A DNA stretch of 64,000 bases from Curtobacterium sp. MCPF17_052 (GTDB lineage Bacteria; Actinomycetota; Actinomycetes; Actinomycetales; Microbacteriaceae): assembly GCF_003234085.1 (NCBI RefSeq), contig NZ_QKSD01000004.1, positions 1 through 64,000 on the forward strand, written 5' to 3'. A program made the translations under genes and the position numbers. The notes under the pieces were generated by a model. The model was not told the origin of the DNA and did not search any database. It was given only the letters and a program-made list of their open reading frames with translations. Numbering within the stretch: the stretch's first letter is position 1; every line of letters starts with the position of its first letter. Below are positions 1 to 8,461 of the stretch, piece by piece.

Positions 1-738
1 ACGGTCCTGACCCTGGTGCTCGTCGCCGCGACGCCCAGCCGGTGGGACCAGCCGGACGTGTGGGTGAGCACGCTCGTGGTGTCCGCGGGCAGCGGGCTGC
101 TCATCGGGGCGCGCCTCCAGGCCGGTGGCCGTGCGGCGTGCGTCCCGTCTGCGCTGGAGCCTACCGAGGACCCGGTCCACCACCAGGCCGAGGCCCCCGG
201 CGACGACCATCGAGACGGCGGCGGCGACGAGGGGTTCGTGCAGGAACGACGAGGTGGCGAGCGCGATGCCGATCGAGGTCGCGCTCCAGGCGAGGCCGGC
301 GATCGCGCTGATGCCGAGGAACCGGCGGTAGGGCAGGCCGGTGGCGCCGGCGGTCATGTTGACGGCGACGCGGCCGACCGGGATGTACCGGCCGATCAGG
401 ATGAGGCGGGCGGACCGGCGCTGCATCTGCCGCTCGGCGAAGGCGAACGCCGCCGCGATCCGGGGACGCCGAGCGTTCCGGAGCCGCCCGAGTCCGACCC
501 GACGGCCGATGGCGTAGGCGATCGAGTCACCGGCGATCGCGCCCAGGGCAGCGGCTCCGAGCACGGCGGCGAGGACCGGCTGGCCCGAGGTGGCGGCGAC
601 CGCGGCGACGGCGACGAGCGCCGTCTCGCTCGGCACCGGCGGGAAGAACCCGTCGACCAGGCAGAGGACGAACAGGACGAGGTAGACGAGCGGCGAGGAC
701 GCCAGGTCGACGACGAGTGGGGTGATCTGGTCGAGCAC
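1..738 (-). CDS. DedA/SNARE-associated family membrane protein, 3' end unclear
   Basis: The translation from the GTG at 738 opens with hydrophobic stretches and a DGFFPPVPSE segment, then GDSIAYAIGR and GRYIPVGRVAVNMTAG. These match the DedA family of polytopic membrane proteins, which are linked to envelope integrity and probably act as lipid scramblases. A GGAGG lies 8 bases before the GTG, which supports this start. The conserved part is about 195 residues and ends near 160, the usual family length. However, the frame has no stop before the left edge, and beyond about 160 it gives a charged, low-complexity tail with poor third-position GC. The annotated end is therefore only the window edge; the true 3' end is uncertain (see findings). 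Confidence 0.75.
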   Translation of the reverse strand, partial: MLDQITPLVVDLASSPLVYLVLFVLCLVDGFFPPVPSETALVAVAAVAATSGQPVLAAVLGAAALGAIAGDSIAYAIGRRVGLGRLRNARRPRIAAAFAFAERQMQRRSARLILIGRYIPVGRVAVNMTAGATGLPYRRFLGISAIAGLAWSATSIGIALATSSFLHEPLVAAAVSMVVAGGLGLVVDRVLGRLQRRRDARRTATGLEARPDEQPAARGHHERAHPHVRLVPPAGRRGDEHQGQDR

Positions 739-873
739 GGTGTCGCTCCTCCCGTCGGCGGACCTCGCCGACGGGTACGACGCTACGGAGCGACCGGCGT
801 CCTGCCATCCCGCTGTGGTCGCGTCCGACCCCCTACCGCGGTATGACTCCGGCGGGGTACGACCCCGGTGCGG

Positions 874-1785
874 TCAGTGCTCCTGGTGCTGTTGCTCGTG
901 GCGCGCTTCGTGCGCGAAGACCACGTCCGGGGCGTCGACCGACCGGTCCGTGACGGTCGTCGGTGCCTCCAGGTGCACGGCACCGGACGGCACGATGCCG
1001 ACGCCGCCGAAGCGCTCCATGACGAGCCACTGCGCGACGACGTCCTCACCCGCGTGGCCGGACGGAAGCGACTCCCAGAACCGGAAACCGCCGACCGCTT
1101 CGAGCGCGGACCGGTCGTACATCGCGCAGGCCCCGACCCAGGCGACCCGGTAGGGCAGCCAACCGCCGGGTTCGACGTCGAGTTCGGCTGCGACGTGCAC
1201 CAGGTTGGCGGCGTTGTGCAGGGACCAGCGGTCGAACCCGGGCATCCCCCGGCGGACGACCTCGGGCACCACCGGACCGTCCCACAGCGTGAACGGCTCG
1301 GTCTCATGCGGTCGACGGTCCTCCAGGTACGACAGACCCTGGACGGCGCTGCCGACGAACCCGGTGTCGAGCGACCGGAGCGCGTCGAGCATGCGCTGGA
1401 CCGAGCCGGGTTCGAGCCACACGTCGTCGTCGAGGAACAGGACCGCATCTGCCGCGGCGTGGTCGAGCAGGAACTGCCGGTGTTCCGCCAGGCCCCGCCG
1501 CTCCGGGTGGGTGAGCAGCGTGACGGGGCGGCCCTGGGCCTCCAGGATGCGGGTCATCGCAGCGATCGCCGGGCGTTCCGCGACGTCACCGGCCTCGGAC
1601 TGGTCGCTCAGCACCAGGCGGAAGGCGACGTCGGTCTGGGCGGCCAGCCCGGCGAGGGTCGCCGCGAGCTCGGCGGTCCGACCGACCGTCGGGATCAGGA
1701 CGTCGACGTCCACTTGGGCGCTGCCACCCGGTGCCGTATCGGCCGGACGACCCCACTCGCCGGACCACCGCGCGCCCCGTGTCAT
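874..1785 (-). CDS. Glycosyltransferase family 2
   Basis: A 303-residue GT-A type glycosyltransferase that should transfer a nucleotide-activated sugar on the cytoplasmic side. It begins its fold with VDVLIPTVGR near residue 27 and carries the metal/nucleotide-binding LDDDVW motif at about residues 118-123. There is no membrane segment. Its ATG overlaps the TGA of the upstream hldE in an ATGA junction, so it is translationally coupled and last in the operon aldehyde dehydrogenase-hldE-GT2. The position implies a role in building a heptose-containing or other surface glycan (inference). The donor and acceptor cannot be read from the sequence. Confidence 0.85.
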   Translation of the reverse strand: MTRGARWSGEWGRPADTAPGGSAQVDVDVLIPTVGRTAELAATLAGLAAQTDVAFRLVLSDQSEAGDVAERPAIAAMTRILEAQGRPVTLLTHPERRGLAEHRQFLLDHAAADAVLFLDDDVWLEPGSVQRMLDALRSLDTGFVGSAVQGLSYLEDRRPHETEPFTLWDGPVVPEVVRRGMPGFDRWSLHNAANLVHVAAELDVEPGGWLPYRVAWVGACAMYDRSALEAVGGFRFWESLPSGHAGEDVVAQWLVMERFGGVGIVPSGAVHLEAPTTVTDRSVDAPDVVFAHEARHEQQHQEH

Positions 1786-3395
1786 GGTTCCCCGGGACCG
1801 GTCACGGCGGGGTCGGTCGGCGTCGCACCGGCCGGTGCCGTGCCGTTGCCCGCCGCCCTGCCGTTGCCCGCCGCGGTCTCGCGGATCCGGCGGACGACAG
1901 CACTCGTGGAGTGCTCGGCGACGTAGTCGACCATCACGACCTCGCCACCGTGCGCGCGGACCACCTCGGTCTCGCTGAGCATCTCGGGGGAGTAGTCGCC
2001 GCCCTTCACGTAGACGTCGGGACGGATGCGCTCGATGAGCGGGATCGGGGTGTCGGTCGCGAACACCGTCACCAGGTCGACGCAGGCCAGGGCGGCGAGC
2101 ACACCGGCACGGTCCTCAGCCGTGTTGATCGGACGCTCCGGTCCCTTGAGGCGACGGACCGAGTCGTCGTCGTTCAGCGCCACCACGAGCAGGTCGCCGA
2201 GCTCGCTCGCCTGCCGCAGGTACGTCGTGTGCCCACGGTGGACGACGTCGAAGCACCCGTTCGTGAAGACGATGCGACGACCGGCGCGCCGGGCTTCCTC
2301 GACCGCGTCGGCGAGCTGGTCGTGGTCGACGACGGTCTCGGCGGGGGCCGACACCGACGCCACCAGGGCCTCGGCGGTGCACACGGAGGTGCCGGCTTCG
2401 CGCACGACGACGTCGGCTGCTGCCTGGGCGAACGAGACGGCTTCGCGGACGGGGGTGCCGACCGCGAGGGCGACCGAGGCCGCGGCGCAGAACGTGTCGC
2501 CGGCACCGGAGGCCTGCTGCTCGGACGCCGGGGTCGCGCGGGTGCGGTGCACGTCGCTGGCCAGGGCCGTGGTGTCCTCGAGCAGGACCGTGCCGTTGCG
2601 GTCCAGCGTCACGACGGCGTTCCGCGCACCGGTGACCGTGAGGACCTCTTCCCGAGCGGCGACGACGGTCTCGGCACGTCCGGCACCCTGGCCGAGGTCG
2701 CGGCCGAGCAGTGCGGCTGCCTCCCCGGCGTTCGGCGTGACGAGGTCCGGCTGCAGGGCACGCCAGCGCCCGAGGTCGTGCGCGTCGACGACCACGGTGG
2801 TCGGCCGGTCCCGCTCGAGGACGGGGACGATCGCGGCGGCGTCGACGCCGAGGTCGTAGTCGCAGACCACGACGGCGTCCGCGGCGGCGGCTCCGTCGGC
2901 TGCGGCGATGGTGTCGGGGGTGCCCGGGAAGCGTCCCTGGACCGCCGCTGCCGTCGCCTCGGCGAGGAGGGCCGTGTCCGCCGCACTCGGCGGTCCGGCC
3001 AGGTCGTCGACCCGGACGACCACTCGGTCCCCACCGACGATCCGGTCCTTGCTCGTCGTCGTCGCGCCCGGTACCGCGACCAGCCAGCGGGTGTCGACGC
3101 CGGCGGCCTCCAGGCGGTCCCGCAGGACCCGGCCGGTCTCGTCGTCGCCGATCAGGGCGACCATCCGGACGTCGGCACCCAGGGCCCGGGCGTTGACCGC
3201 GGTGTTCGCCGCGCCTCCCGGGACGGCGATCGTCTCGGTGACGCGGACCACGGGGGCCGGGGCTTCACGGGAGACCCGCTCGGCTGCTCCGACCGTCCAG
3301 CGGTCCAGGATGACGTCCCCGACGACCACGACGACCGGCTGGCGCGCGGCGATCGTGTCGACGACGCGGCGGACCATGCGGACGTCGGCGGTCAT
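1782..3395 (-). CDS. hldE: Bifunctional heptose-7-phosphate kinase / heptose-1-phosphate adenylyltransferase (HldE type)
   Basis: A 537-residue fusion of a PfkB sugar kinase (about residues 18-330) and a nucleotidyltransferase (about 370-510), the architecture of HldE/RfaE. The kinase part has GGAANTA near 60 and the ATP/anion-hole motif SGAGDTF near 296. The transferase part has NGCFDVVHRGH near 380, with the HxGH nucleotide-binding signature, and KGGDY near 460. Known HldE phosphorylates D-glycero-D-manno-heptose 7-phosphate at C1 and later adenylylates the 1-phosphate. The last 25 residues are a Gly/Ala/Pro-rich tail. It overlaps the aldehyde dehydrogenase upstream and GT2 downstream by 4 bases each. 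A second HldE-like protein lies at 7070-8461; which one is the true heptose enzyme is unknown. Confidence 0.88.
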   Translation of the reverse strand: MTADVRMVRRVVDTIAARQPVVVVVGDVILDRWTVGAAERVSREAPAPVVRVTETIAVPGGAANTAVNARALGADVRMVALIGDDETGRVLRDRLEAAGVDTRWLVAVPGATTTSKDRIVGGDRVVVRVDDLAGPPSAADTALLAEATAAAVQGRFPGTPDTIAAADGAAAADAVVVCDYDLGVDAAAIVPVLERDRPTTVVVDAHDLGRWRALQPDLVTPNAGEAAALLGRDLGQGAGRAETVVAAREEVLTVTGARNAVVTLDRNGTVLLEDTTALASDVHRTRATPASEQQASGAGDTFCAAASVALAVGTPVREAVSFAQAAADVVVREAGTSVCTAEALVASVSAPAETVVDHDQLADAVEEARRAGRRIVFTNGCFDVVHRGHTTYLRQASELGDLLVVALNDDDSVRRLKGPERPINTAEDRAGVLAALACVDLVTVFATDTPIPLIERIRPDVYVKGGDYSPEMLSETEVVRAHGGEVVMVDYVAEHSTSAVVRRIRETAAGNGRAAGNGTAPAGATPTDPAVTGPGEP

Positions 3396-4924
3396 CGGAC
3401 GTCCTCGGCCGTCGCGGTGTCCGTGCCGTGGCTGCCGGCGGTGGACGGGTCGACGGCCGTGCCGGTGCCGGTGCTCGCGTCTGTGCTGACGGCGGCCGAG
3501 CTCGTCGCGCGTCGCGGGGCTGCCTCGAGGTGCACGACCGTGGTCGTCGTCATCTCGTCGAGCAGGTGCGGGCCGTAGCCGAAACCGGAGCCCGACGCGC
3601 CGCGCGGCTCCGCGCTGCCCCCGGGTGCGCCGCCGAACACGGCGTTGACCTTCACGGTGCCGACCGGCAGTTCGGCCGCGGCCTGCAGCGCGGTCGCGGT
3701 GTCGGCGGTCAGGACGGTCGCGGCCAGGCCGTAGCGGTCCTCCGCGGCGAGGCGCAGGCCCTCGGCCATGTCCTCGACGACGCGGATCGGGGCGATCGGG
3801 CCGAACGTCTCCTCGGTGAGGACGAGCATGTCGTCGGTGCAGCCGGTGAGCACCGTCGCCGGGTAGAACGTGCCCGCGCCCGCGGGGACCGCGCCGCCGG
3901 TCAGGACCTGCGCGCCGGCGGCGACGGCCTGGTCGACGTGCTGCTGGACGGTCGCACGGAGGCGCTCGTCCACCAGGGGGCCGAAGTCCGCCGCCGCGGC
4001 CGCGGTCTTCCGTTCGGCGGCACGGACCAGGGCGGCGGTGAACTCCTCGGCGATGTCGCGGTGCACGTAGACGCGCTCGACGCTCGTGCAGATCTGCCCG
4101 GTGTTCGCGAAGGCCCCGAGGGCGACCTGGTCGGCGGCCCAGACGGGGTCGACGTCGGCGTCCACGACGGCGGCGTCGTTGCCGCCGTTCTCGCGGATGA
4201 CGTGCGCGCGGGTGCGGAGCGCGGCCTCGGCCAGACGGTCACCCGTCGCGGTCGAACCGACGTGGGCGTAGACGGCGATGCCGTCCTCGGCCAGGAGCTG
4301 TTCACCGGTCGTGGCGTCACCGTCGACGCCGACGAGCACGCCGTCGGGAAGCTCGGCGGCGAGCAGGCGGTTGAGCAGTGCGATGGTGCCCGGGCTCCGC
4401 TCGCTGCCCTTGTGGACGACGGTGTTGCCGGCGGCGATCGCGGCGCCGAGGATCCCGCACGCGACGGCCACCGGGTCGTTCCACGGGGTCAGGGCGAGGA
4501 CGACGCCCCGGGGGTGCGGGACGGCGAAGTCGGCGGCACCATGGTTGCCGCGCAGGGCCTCGCCGCGGTGCAGGGGGCCGAGCTCGGCGTACTGGATGAG
4601 CGTGTTGATGCCGGCCTCGACTCCGCCGAGGGCGTCGCCCGGGACCTTGCCGGTCTCGCGGGTGTTCATCGCGGCGAGCTCGTCGGCGTGGTCACGGAGC
4701 CGCTCGGCCGCTGCCCGGAGGAGCGCCCCACGCTCACCGGGAGCCGTCCGGGCCCATCCGGTCGCCGCTGCCCGCGCACGCGCGACCGCGTCCCGCACCT
4801 CGTCCGCCGTGCTCCGGCGGGTCTCCGAGGCCACCTCGCCGGTCACGGGATCGAGCACCGTGATCGTGTCCGCGGACGAGTCGTCCGACGACGGAGCGGT
4901 GGTGGTGGGGGCATCGAGCGTCAT
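3392..4924 (-). CDS. Aldehyde dehydrogenase family protein
   Basis: A 510-residue NAD(P)-dependent aldehyde dehydrogenase. Visible are the PWNDP nucleotide-binding loop near 150, the general-base Glu in RENGGND near 245 and the catalytic Cys in GQICTS near 278. The ATG at 4924 is chosen because a GAAGGA precedes it by 7 bases; a longer frame opens at 4972 but lacks such a site. About 45 residues at the C terminus are Ser/Thr/Ala-rich and lie outside the enzyme fold. It is the first gene of the operon with hldE and GT2 (ATGA overlap). Closest resemblance is to benzaldehyde/vanillin-type dehydrogenases, but the substrate is unknown and its place in a heptose cluster is unexplained. Confidence 0.88.
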   Translation of the reverse strand: MTLDAPTTTAPSSDDSSADTITVLDPVTGEVASETRRSTADEVRDAVARARAAATGWARTAPGERGALLRAAAERLRDHADELAAMNTRETGKVPGDALGGVEAGINTLIQYAELGPLHRGEALRGNHGAADFAVPHPRGVVLALTPWNDPVAVACGILGAAIAAGNTVVHKGSERSPGTIALLNRLLAAELPDGVLVGVDGDATTGEQLLAEDGIAVYAHVGSTATGDRLAEAALRTRAHVIRENGGNDAAVVDADVDPVWAADQVALGAFANTGQICTSVERVYVHRDIAEEFTAALVRAAERKTAAAAADFGPLVDERLRATVQQHVDQAVAAGAQVLTGGAVPAGAGTFYPATVLTGCTDDMLVLTEETFGPIAPIRVVEDMAEGLRLAAEDRYGLAATVLTADTATALQAAAELPVGTVKVNAVFGGAPGGSAEPRGASGSGFGYGPHLLDEMTTTTVVHLEAAPRRATSSAAVSTDASTGTGTAVDPSTAGSHGTDTATAEDVR

Positions 4925-5133
4925 GTGCGTCCTTCTCGTGGTGGTCCGGTCACGTACACCGGGGCTCTCCACGCTGCACTCCTCCTGCTGGACGCGCCCA
5001 CGGGTCGCGCCGTGGTGTCCACGGGACGCAGCTGGTCCACGGTCTCGGCACCTGCACCGGCTCCGGTCGGTAGGAACGAAGGGACGCGCGACGGGACACC
5101 GGGCAGCGTCGGACGACGAGGAGGACGACAGGC

Positions 5134-6234
5134 GTGGTGCAGATCGGACGTGGCGGCGATCGCTTCGAGGGGGTCCGCGAGATCGCGGTGCTCCGGGGCG
5201 GGGGACTCGGCGACCTCATGTTCGCGATGCCGGCGATCGAGGCGCTGGCCGCCGCGTACCCGGAGGCGCGGATCACCCTGCTCGGCACCCCGATGGCCCG
5301 TGTGCTGCTCGCCGGCCGCTCCGACGCGGTGCACGCGGTCGAGGAGTTGCCCGTGTCGCCGGGCGTCCGGGACAGCGGCGACGACGCCCCGGACGCAGAG
5401 GACTTCTTCGCCCGCCTGCACGGCCGGTTCGACCTGGCGGTGCAGCTGCACGGCGGTGGCCGGAACTCGAACCCGTTCCTGCTCCGCCTGGGCGCCGCGC
5501 ACTCGATCGGCACCGCCACCGAGGACGCCGCCCCCACGGAGCGCTGGGTCCGCTACGTCTACTACCAGCACGAGGTGCTCCGCGCGCTCGAGGTCGTCGG
5601 GCTCGGCGGTGCCGAACCCGTCACGCTCGATCCGCGCCTCTCCGTGACGGACGACGAGCGGGCCGCGGTCCGGCAGCGCCTCGGCGTCACCGGCCGACTC
5701 GTCGCGATGCACCCCGGTGCCACCGACCCCCGCCGGCGCTGGAGCCCGGAGCGGTTCGCTGCCGTCGCGGTCGCCCGACTCGAGGCCGGCGACGACGTCG
5801 TCCTCGTCGGGGACGACTCGGACCGGCCGGCCGCGACCACCATCCGGGCGTCGGTGTCCGAGGCCGTCGGGCCCGAGGCTGCCGCCCGCCTGCACGACCT
5901 CACCGGGACCCTGCCGCTGCCGGAGCTGCCCGCCGTGCTCGGTGCCGCCGACGTCATGGTCGGCGACGACTCCGGCCCGCGGCACCTCGCCGTCGCGGTC
6001 GGCACCCCGACCGTCGGCGTCTTCTGGTTCGGCAACGTCATCAACGCGGGGCCGCTCGACCGCGGACGACACCGCGTCCTGATGAGCTTCGTCACCCGGT
6101 GCCCGGTGTGTGGGGTCGACGTCACCCAGGTGGGGTGGAGCGCCGAGCGGTGCGCCCACGACCCGTCGTTCGTCGACGAGATCACCCCGGACCGGGTCCT
6201 GGCGGACGTCGCGGACCTGCTCGCCACCAACTGA
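5134..6234 (+). CDS. Glycosyltransferase family 9 (heptosyltransferase family)
   Basis: A 366-residue GT-B enzyme of the family that contains LPS heptosyltransferases. The N-terminal domain starts VLRGGGLGDLMFAMPA, the glycine-rich GT9 acceptor-side loop. The C-terminal donor-binding half has MHPGATDPRRRW near 190 and GDDSGPRHLAVAVGTP near 275. No signal peptide or membrane segment is seen, so it should act in the cytoplasm. The start is the first of two adjacent GTG codons, behind GAGGAGGAC. It diverges from the aldehyde dehydrogenase-hldE-GT2 operon across a 209-bp gap that must hold both promoters. A heptose donor is inferred from the neighbours, not from specific residues. Confidence 0.87.
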   Translation: MVQIGRGGDRFEGVREIAVLRGGGLGDLMFAMPAIEALAAAYPEARITLLGTPMARVLLAGRSDAVHAVEELPVSPGVRDSGDDAPDAEDFFARLHGRFDLAVQLHGGGRNSNPFLLRLGAAHSIGTATEDAAPTERWVRYVYYQHEVLRALEVVGLGGAEPVTLDPRLSVTDDERAAVRQRLGVTGRLVAMHPGATDPRRRWSPERFAAVAVARLEAGDDVVLVGDDSDRPAATTIRASVSEAVGPEAAARLHDLTGTLPLPELPAVLGAADVMVGDDSGPRHLAVAVGTPTVGVFWFGNVINAGPLDRGRHRVLMSFVTRCPVCGVDVTQVGWSAERCAHDPSFVDEITPDRVLADVADLLATN

Positions 6235-6321
6235 GGGCGGTGGGCCGGTCCGTCGGGGCCGGTGTGGGCCTCCCGTCCGTCAGGCGCGTGCGCCGGCGCG
6301 TGCGCCGGTCGCGTGCACGGG

Positions 6322-7026
6322 TCAGGGCCAGCTGGGCTCCGTCGCCGGCATGATCGACAGCTCGCGGATCTCGCACCCGGCCGGCTGCGAGAGGGCGAAG
6401 ATGATCGAGTTCGCGACGTACTCCGGCTCGATGAGCTGCGCGTCCGGACCCGGCTTGTACTGCTCGGTCCGGTCGGCGAAGAAGTTGGTGCGCATGCCGG
6501 CGGGGATCACGTTGGTGACGCCGACGCGGCCGGCGGTCTCGGCGGCGAGGGCCTGCGAGAACCCGCGGACGCCGAACTTCGACGCCGAGTAGGCGGTGCC
6601 GTGGCCGACGCCGCGCAGGGCGAGCGACGACGAGATCGTGACGACCCGGCCGTGCGTCGCCTCGAGCGCGGGGAGTGCGGCGCGCACGGTCGACGCGGTG
6701 CCGATGAGGTTGACGCCGACGATCTTCTCCCAGTTGCCCGACGAGATGGCGTCGATCGGAGCCGGTGTGTCGATCCCCGCCGCGGTCACGACGGCGTCCA
6801 GGCCTCCGTGGCGCTCGACCGCTTCGGTGACGGCACGTTCGACGGCGTCGGTGTCCGAGACGTCCACGGCGACGGCGTCGACGCCCTCGGGAACGGCGTC
6901 GATGCGCAGGTCGAGGACGATCGGGGTGCCGCCGGCCTCGGTGACGGCGGCCACGACGGCGGCACCGAGTCCGGAGGCGCCGCCCGTGACGAGGACGCGG
7001 CCGATGGGGGTGGTGGGGACGGGCAT
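6322..7026 (-). CDS. Short-chain dehydrogenase/reductase (SDR)
   Basis: A 234-residue classical SDR with Rossmann fold. It shows the cofactor motif TGGASGLG at the N terminus, TAAGID (NAG-like) near 80, the catalytic Ser in ISSSLAL, and YSASK with the catalytic Tyr and Lys near 150. The ATG at 7026 is preferred because AAAGGAC lies just upstream, although the frame remains open to 7149. It follows the HldE-like gene by 43 bp and so may be the last gene of the long heptose operon. It is too short and of the wrong SDR subclass to be the heptose epimerase HldD, which is an extended SDR. Substrate unknown. Confidence 0.85.
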   Translation of the reverse strand: MPVPTTPIGRVLVTGGASGLGAAVVAAVTEAGGTPIVLDLRIDAVPEGVDAVAVDVSDTDAVERAVTEAVERHGGLDAVVTAAGIDTPAPIDAISSGNWEKIVGVNLIGTASTVRAALPALEATHGRVVTISSSLALRGVGHGTAYSASKFGVRGFSQALAAETAGRVGVTNVIPAGMRTNFFADRTEQYKPGPDAQLIEPEYVANSIIFALSQPAGCEIRELSIMPATEPSWP

Positions 7027-7069
7027 GGATGTCCTTTGCTGTGGTGGGGCAGGTGGAGAGCGGTGGGGC

Positions 7070-8461
7070 TCAGCCGACGCGTTCGATCGCGGCGGCGAGC
7101 CGGGTGGTGGAGCGGCCCGGGTGGAACGGCACGGTGACGACCCGCCCACCCCACTCGGCGAGGGTCACGGACTCGGGCAGTTCGTCCGCGGTGTAGTCGC
7201 CGCCCTTCGCCCAGACGTCCGGGCGGAAGCGGCGGAGCGCCTCGTCGGGGGTGGACTCGTCGAACACGACGACGGCGTCGACGCAGTCCAGCGCGAGGAG
7301 GAGCTCGACGCGGTCGTCCTGGCCCATGATCGGCCGGTCGGGGCCCTTGAGCCCCCGGACCGAGTCGTCCGAGTTCAGGCAGACGACCAGGCAGTCGCCG
7401 AGTGCCCGCGCTGCCGACAGGGTGCGCGCGTGTCCGGCGTGCAGCAGGTCGAAGCAGCCGCCGGTCGCGACGACGACGCCGCCGGAGGCACGGACCTCGT
7501 GGACGACACGCAGTGCGTCCCGGTCCGCGCCGGGCACGGCGATCGGTGCCGGTGGCGCGCCCTCGACGAGCGAGGCGACACCACCGGCGGCGAGGTACGC
7601 GGACGCGGCCTCGACCCCGGCCGTGACGGCGTCGGCGATCTCCGCTCCGTCGGCGAGGGCGACGGCGACCCCGGCGGCGAGCCGGTCGCCGGCACCGCAG
7701 GGGTCGCCGGCCGTGACGGACGGAGCGGGGACGAACCGGGAGTCGGCGCCGCGGGGCGTGCGGCTGCCGACCAGGGCCCCGCGGTCGCCCATCGTGACGG
7801 CGACGGCGCGGACGTCCCAACGGGCGACGAGGTCGGCGGCGGCGTCGGTGGCGAAGGCGACCCCGCTGCCGGCGATGCCGGTGAACCGGTGCGCCTCGCT
7901 GGCGTTCGGCGTGACGACGGTGGTGCCGGCGACGGGGGTGGCGCCCTTCGGGTGCGGGTCCCAGACCACGGGGGTGTGCGCGACGACCGCACCGAGCGCG
8001 GCACGCATCTCGGCCGCCTCGGTGAGCCGGCGTCCGTAGTCGGCGACGATGACCGCGTCGGCGCCGTCGAGGGCGTCGCGCATCGCGGGCGTCACGGCGG
8101 GGACGGGCGGGGTGTCGCAGCCCTCGTCGATCCGCACCAGGGCGTGCTCGCCGACGCGGACCCGGGTCTTCACCGGGGTCGGCGCGCCGGAGGGGCCGTC
8201 GACGATGCGGACGCCGGGGAGCAGCGACCGGAGCTGGTCCGCGTGGGCGTCGTCCCCGAGCACGGTGACCAGCGAGACGTCGTGACCGTCCTTCGCGAGC
8301 ATGGTCGCGACGAGGCCGGCACCACCGGCGCGGCGCTGGTCCGAGCGGACGTCGACGACGGGGACCGGCGCGTCCGGGCTGAGCCGGTCGCTGGTACCGC
8401 TGACGTCGACGTCGAGCAGCGTGTCGCCGACGACGACGATGCGGAGTCGCCGGTCGGTCAT
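7070..8461 (-). CDS. Second HldE-like PfkB kinase / nucleotidyltransferase fusion
   Basis: A 463-residue protein with the same two-domain plan as the HldE at 1782-3395 but clearly diverged from it. The kinase domain has a shorter GG motif region (RRAGGAGLVA near 45) and CGAGDRL near 255. The nucleotidyltransferase domain has GGCFDLLHAGH near 338, GLKGPDRPI, and KGGDYTADEL near 425. All visible catalytic signatures are intact, so it looks active. It overlaps gmhA by 4 bases (ATGA) and belongs to the operon gmhB-GT9-GT4-GT4-gmhA-hldE2. Because GmhA is directly upstream, this copy is a good candidate for the true heptose enzyme (inference). Confidence 0.85.
   Translation of the reverse strand: MTDRRLRIVVVGDTLLDVDVSGTSDRLSPDAPVPVVDVRSDQRRAGGAGLVATMLAKDGHDVSLVTVLGDDAHADQLRSLLPGVRIVDGPSGAPTPVKTRVRVGEHALVRIDEGCDTPPVPAVTPAMRDALDGADAVIVADYGRRLTEAAEMRAALGAVVAHTPVVWDPHPKGATPVAGTTVVTPNASEAHRFTGIAGSGVAFATDAAADLVARWDVRAVAVTMGDRGALVGSRTPRGADSRFVPAPSVTAGDPCGAGDRLAAGVAVALADGAEIADAVTAGVEAASAYLAAGGVASLVEGAPPAPIAVPGADRDALRVVHEVRASGGVVVATGGCFDLLHAGHARTLSAARALGDCLVVCLNSDDSVRGLKGPDRPIMGQDDRVELLLALDCVDAVVVFDESTPDEALRRFRPDVWAKGGDYTADELPESVTLAEWGGRVVTVPFHPGRSTTRLAAAIERVG

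Noticed and set aside
1731..3578. A 615-codon plus-strand open frame across hldE
   Set aside because: It is antisense to hldE, whose domain motifs are clear; the plus product is Asp/Arg/Gly-rich with no motif.
6322..7026. Considered as the heptose epimerase HldD
   Set aside because: It is a 234-residue classical SDR with YSASK, whereas HldD is an extended SDR of over 300 residues with a different N-terminal pattern.
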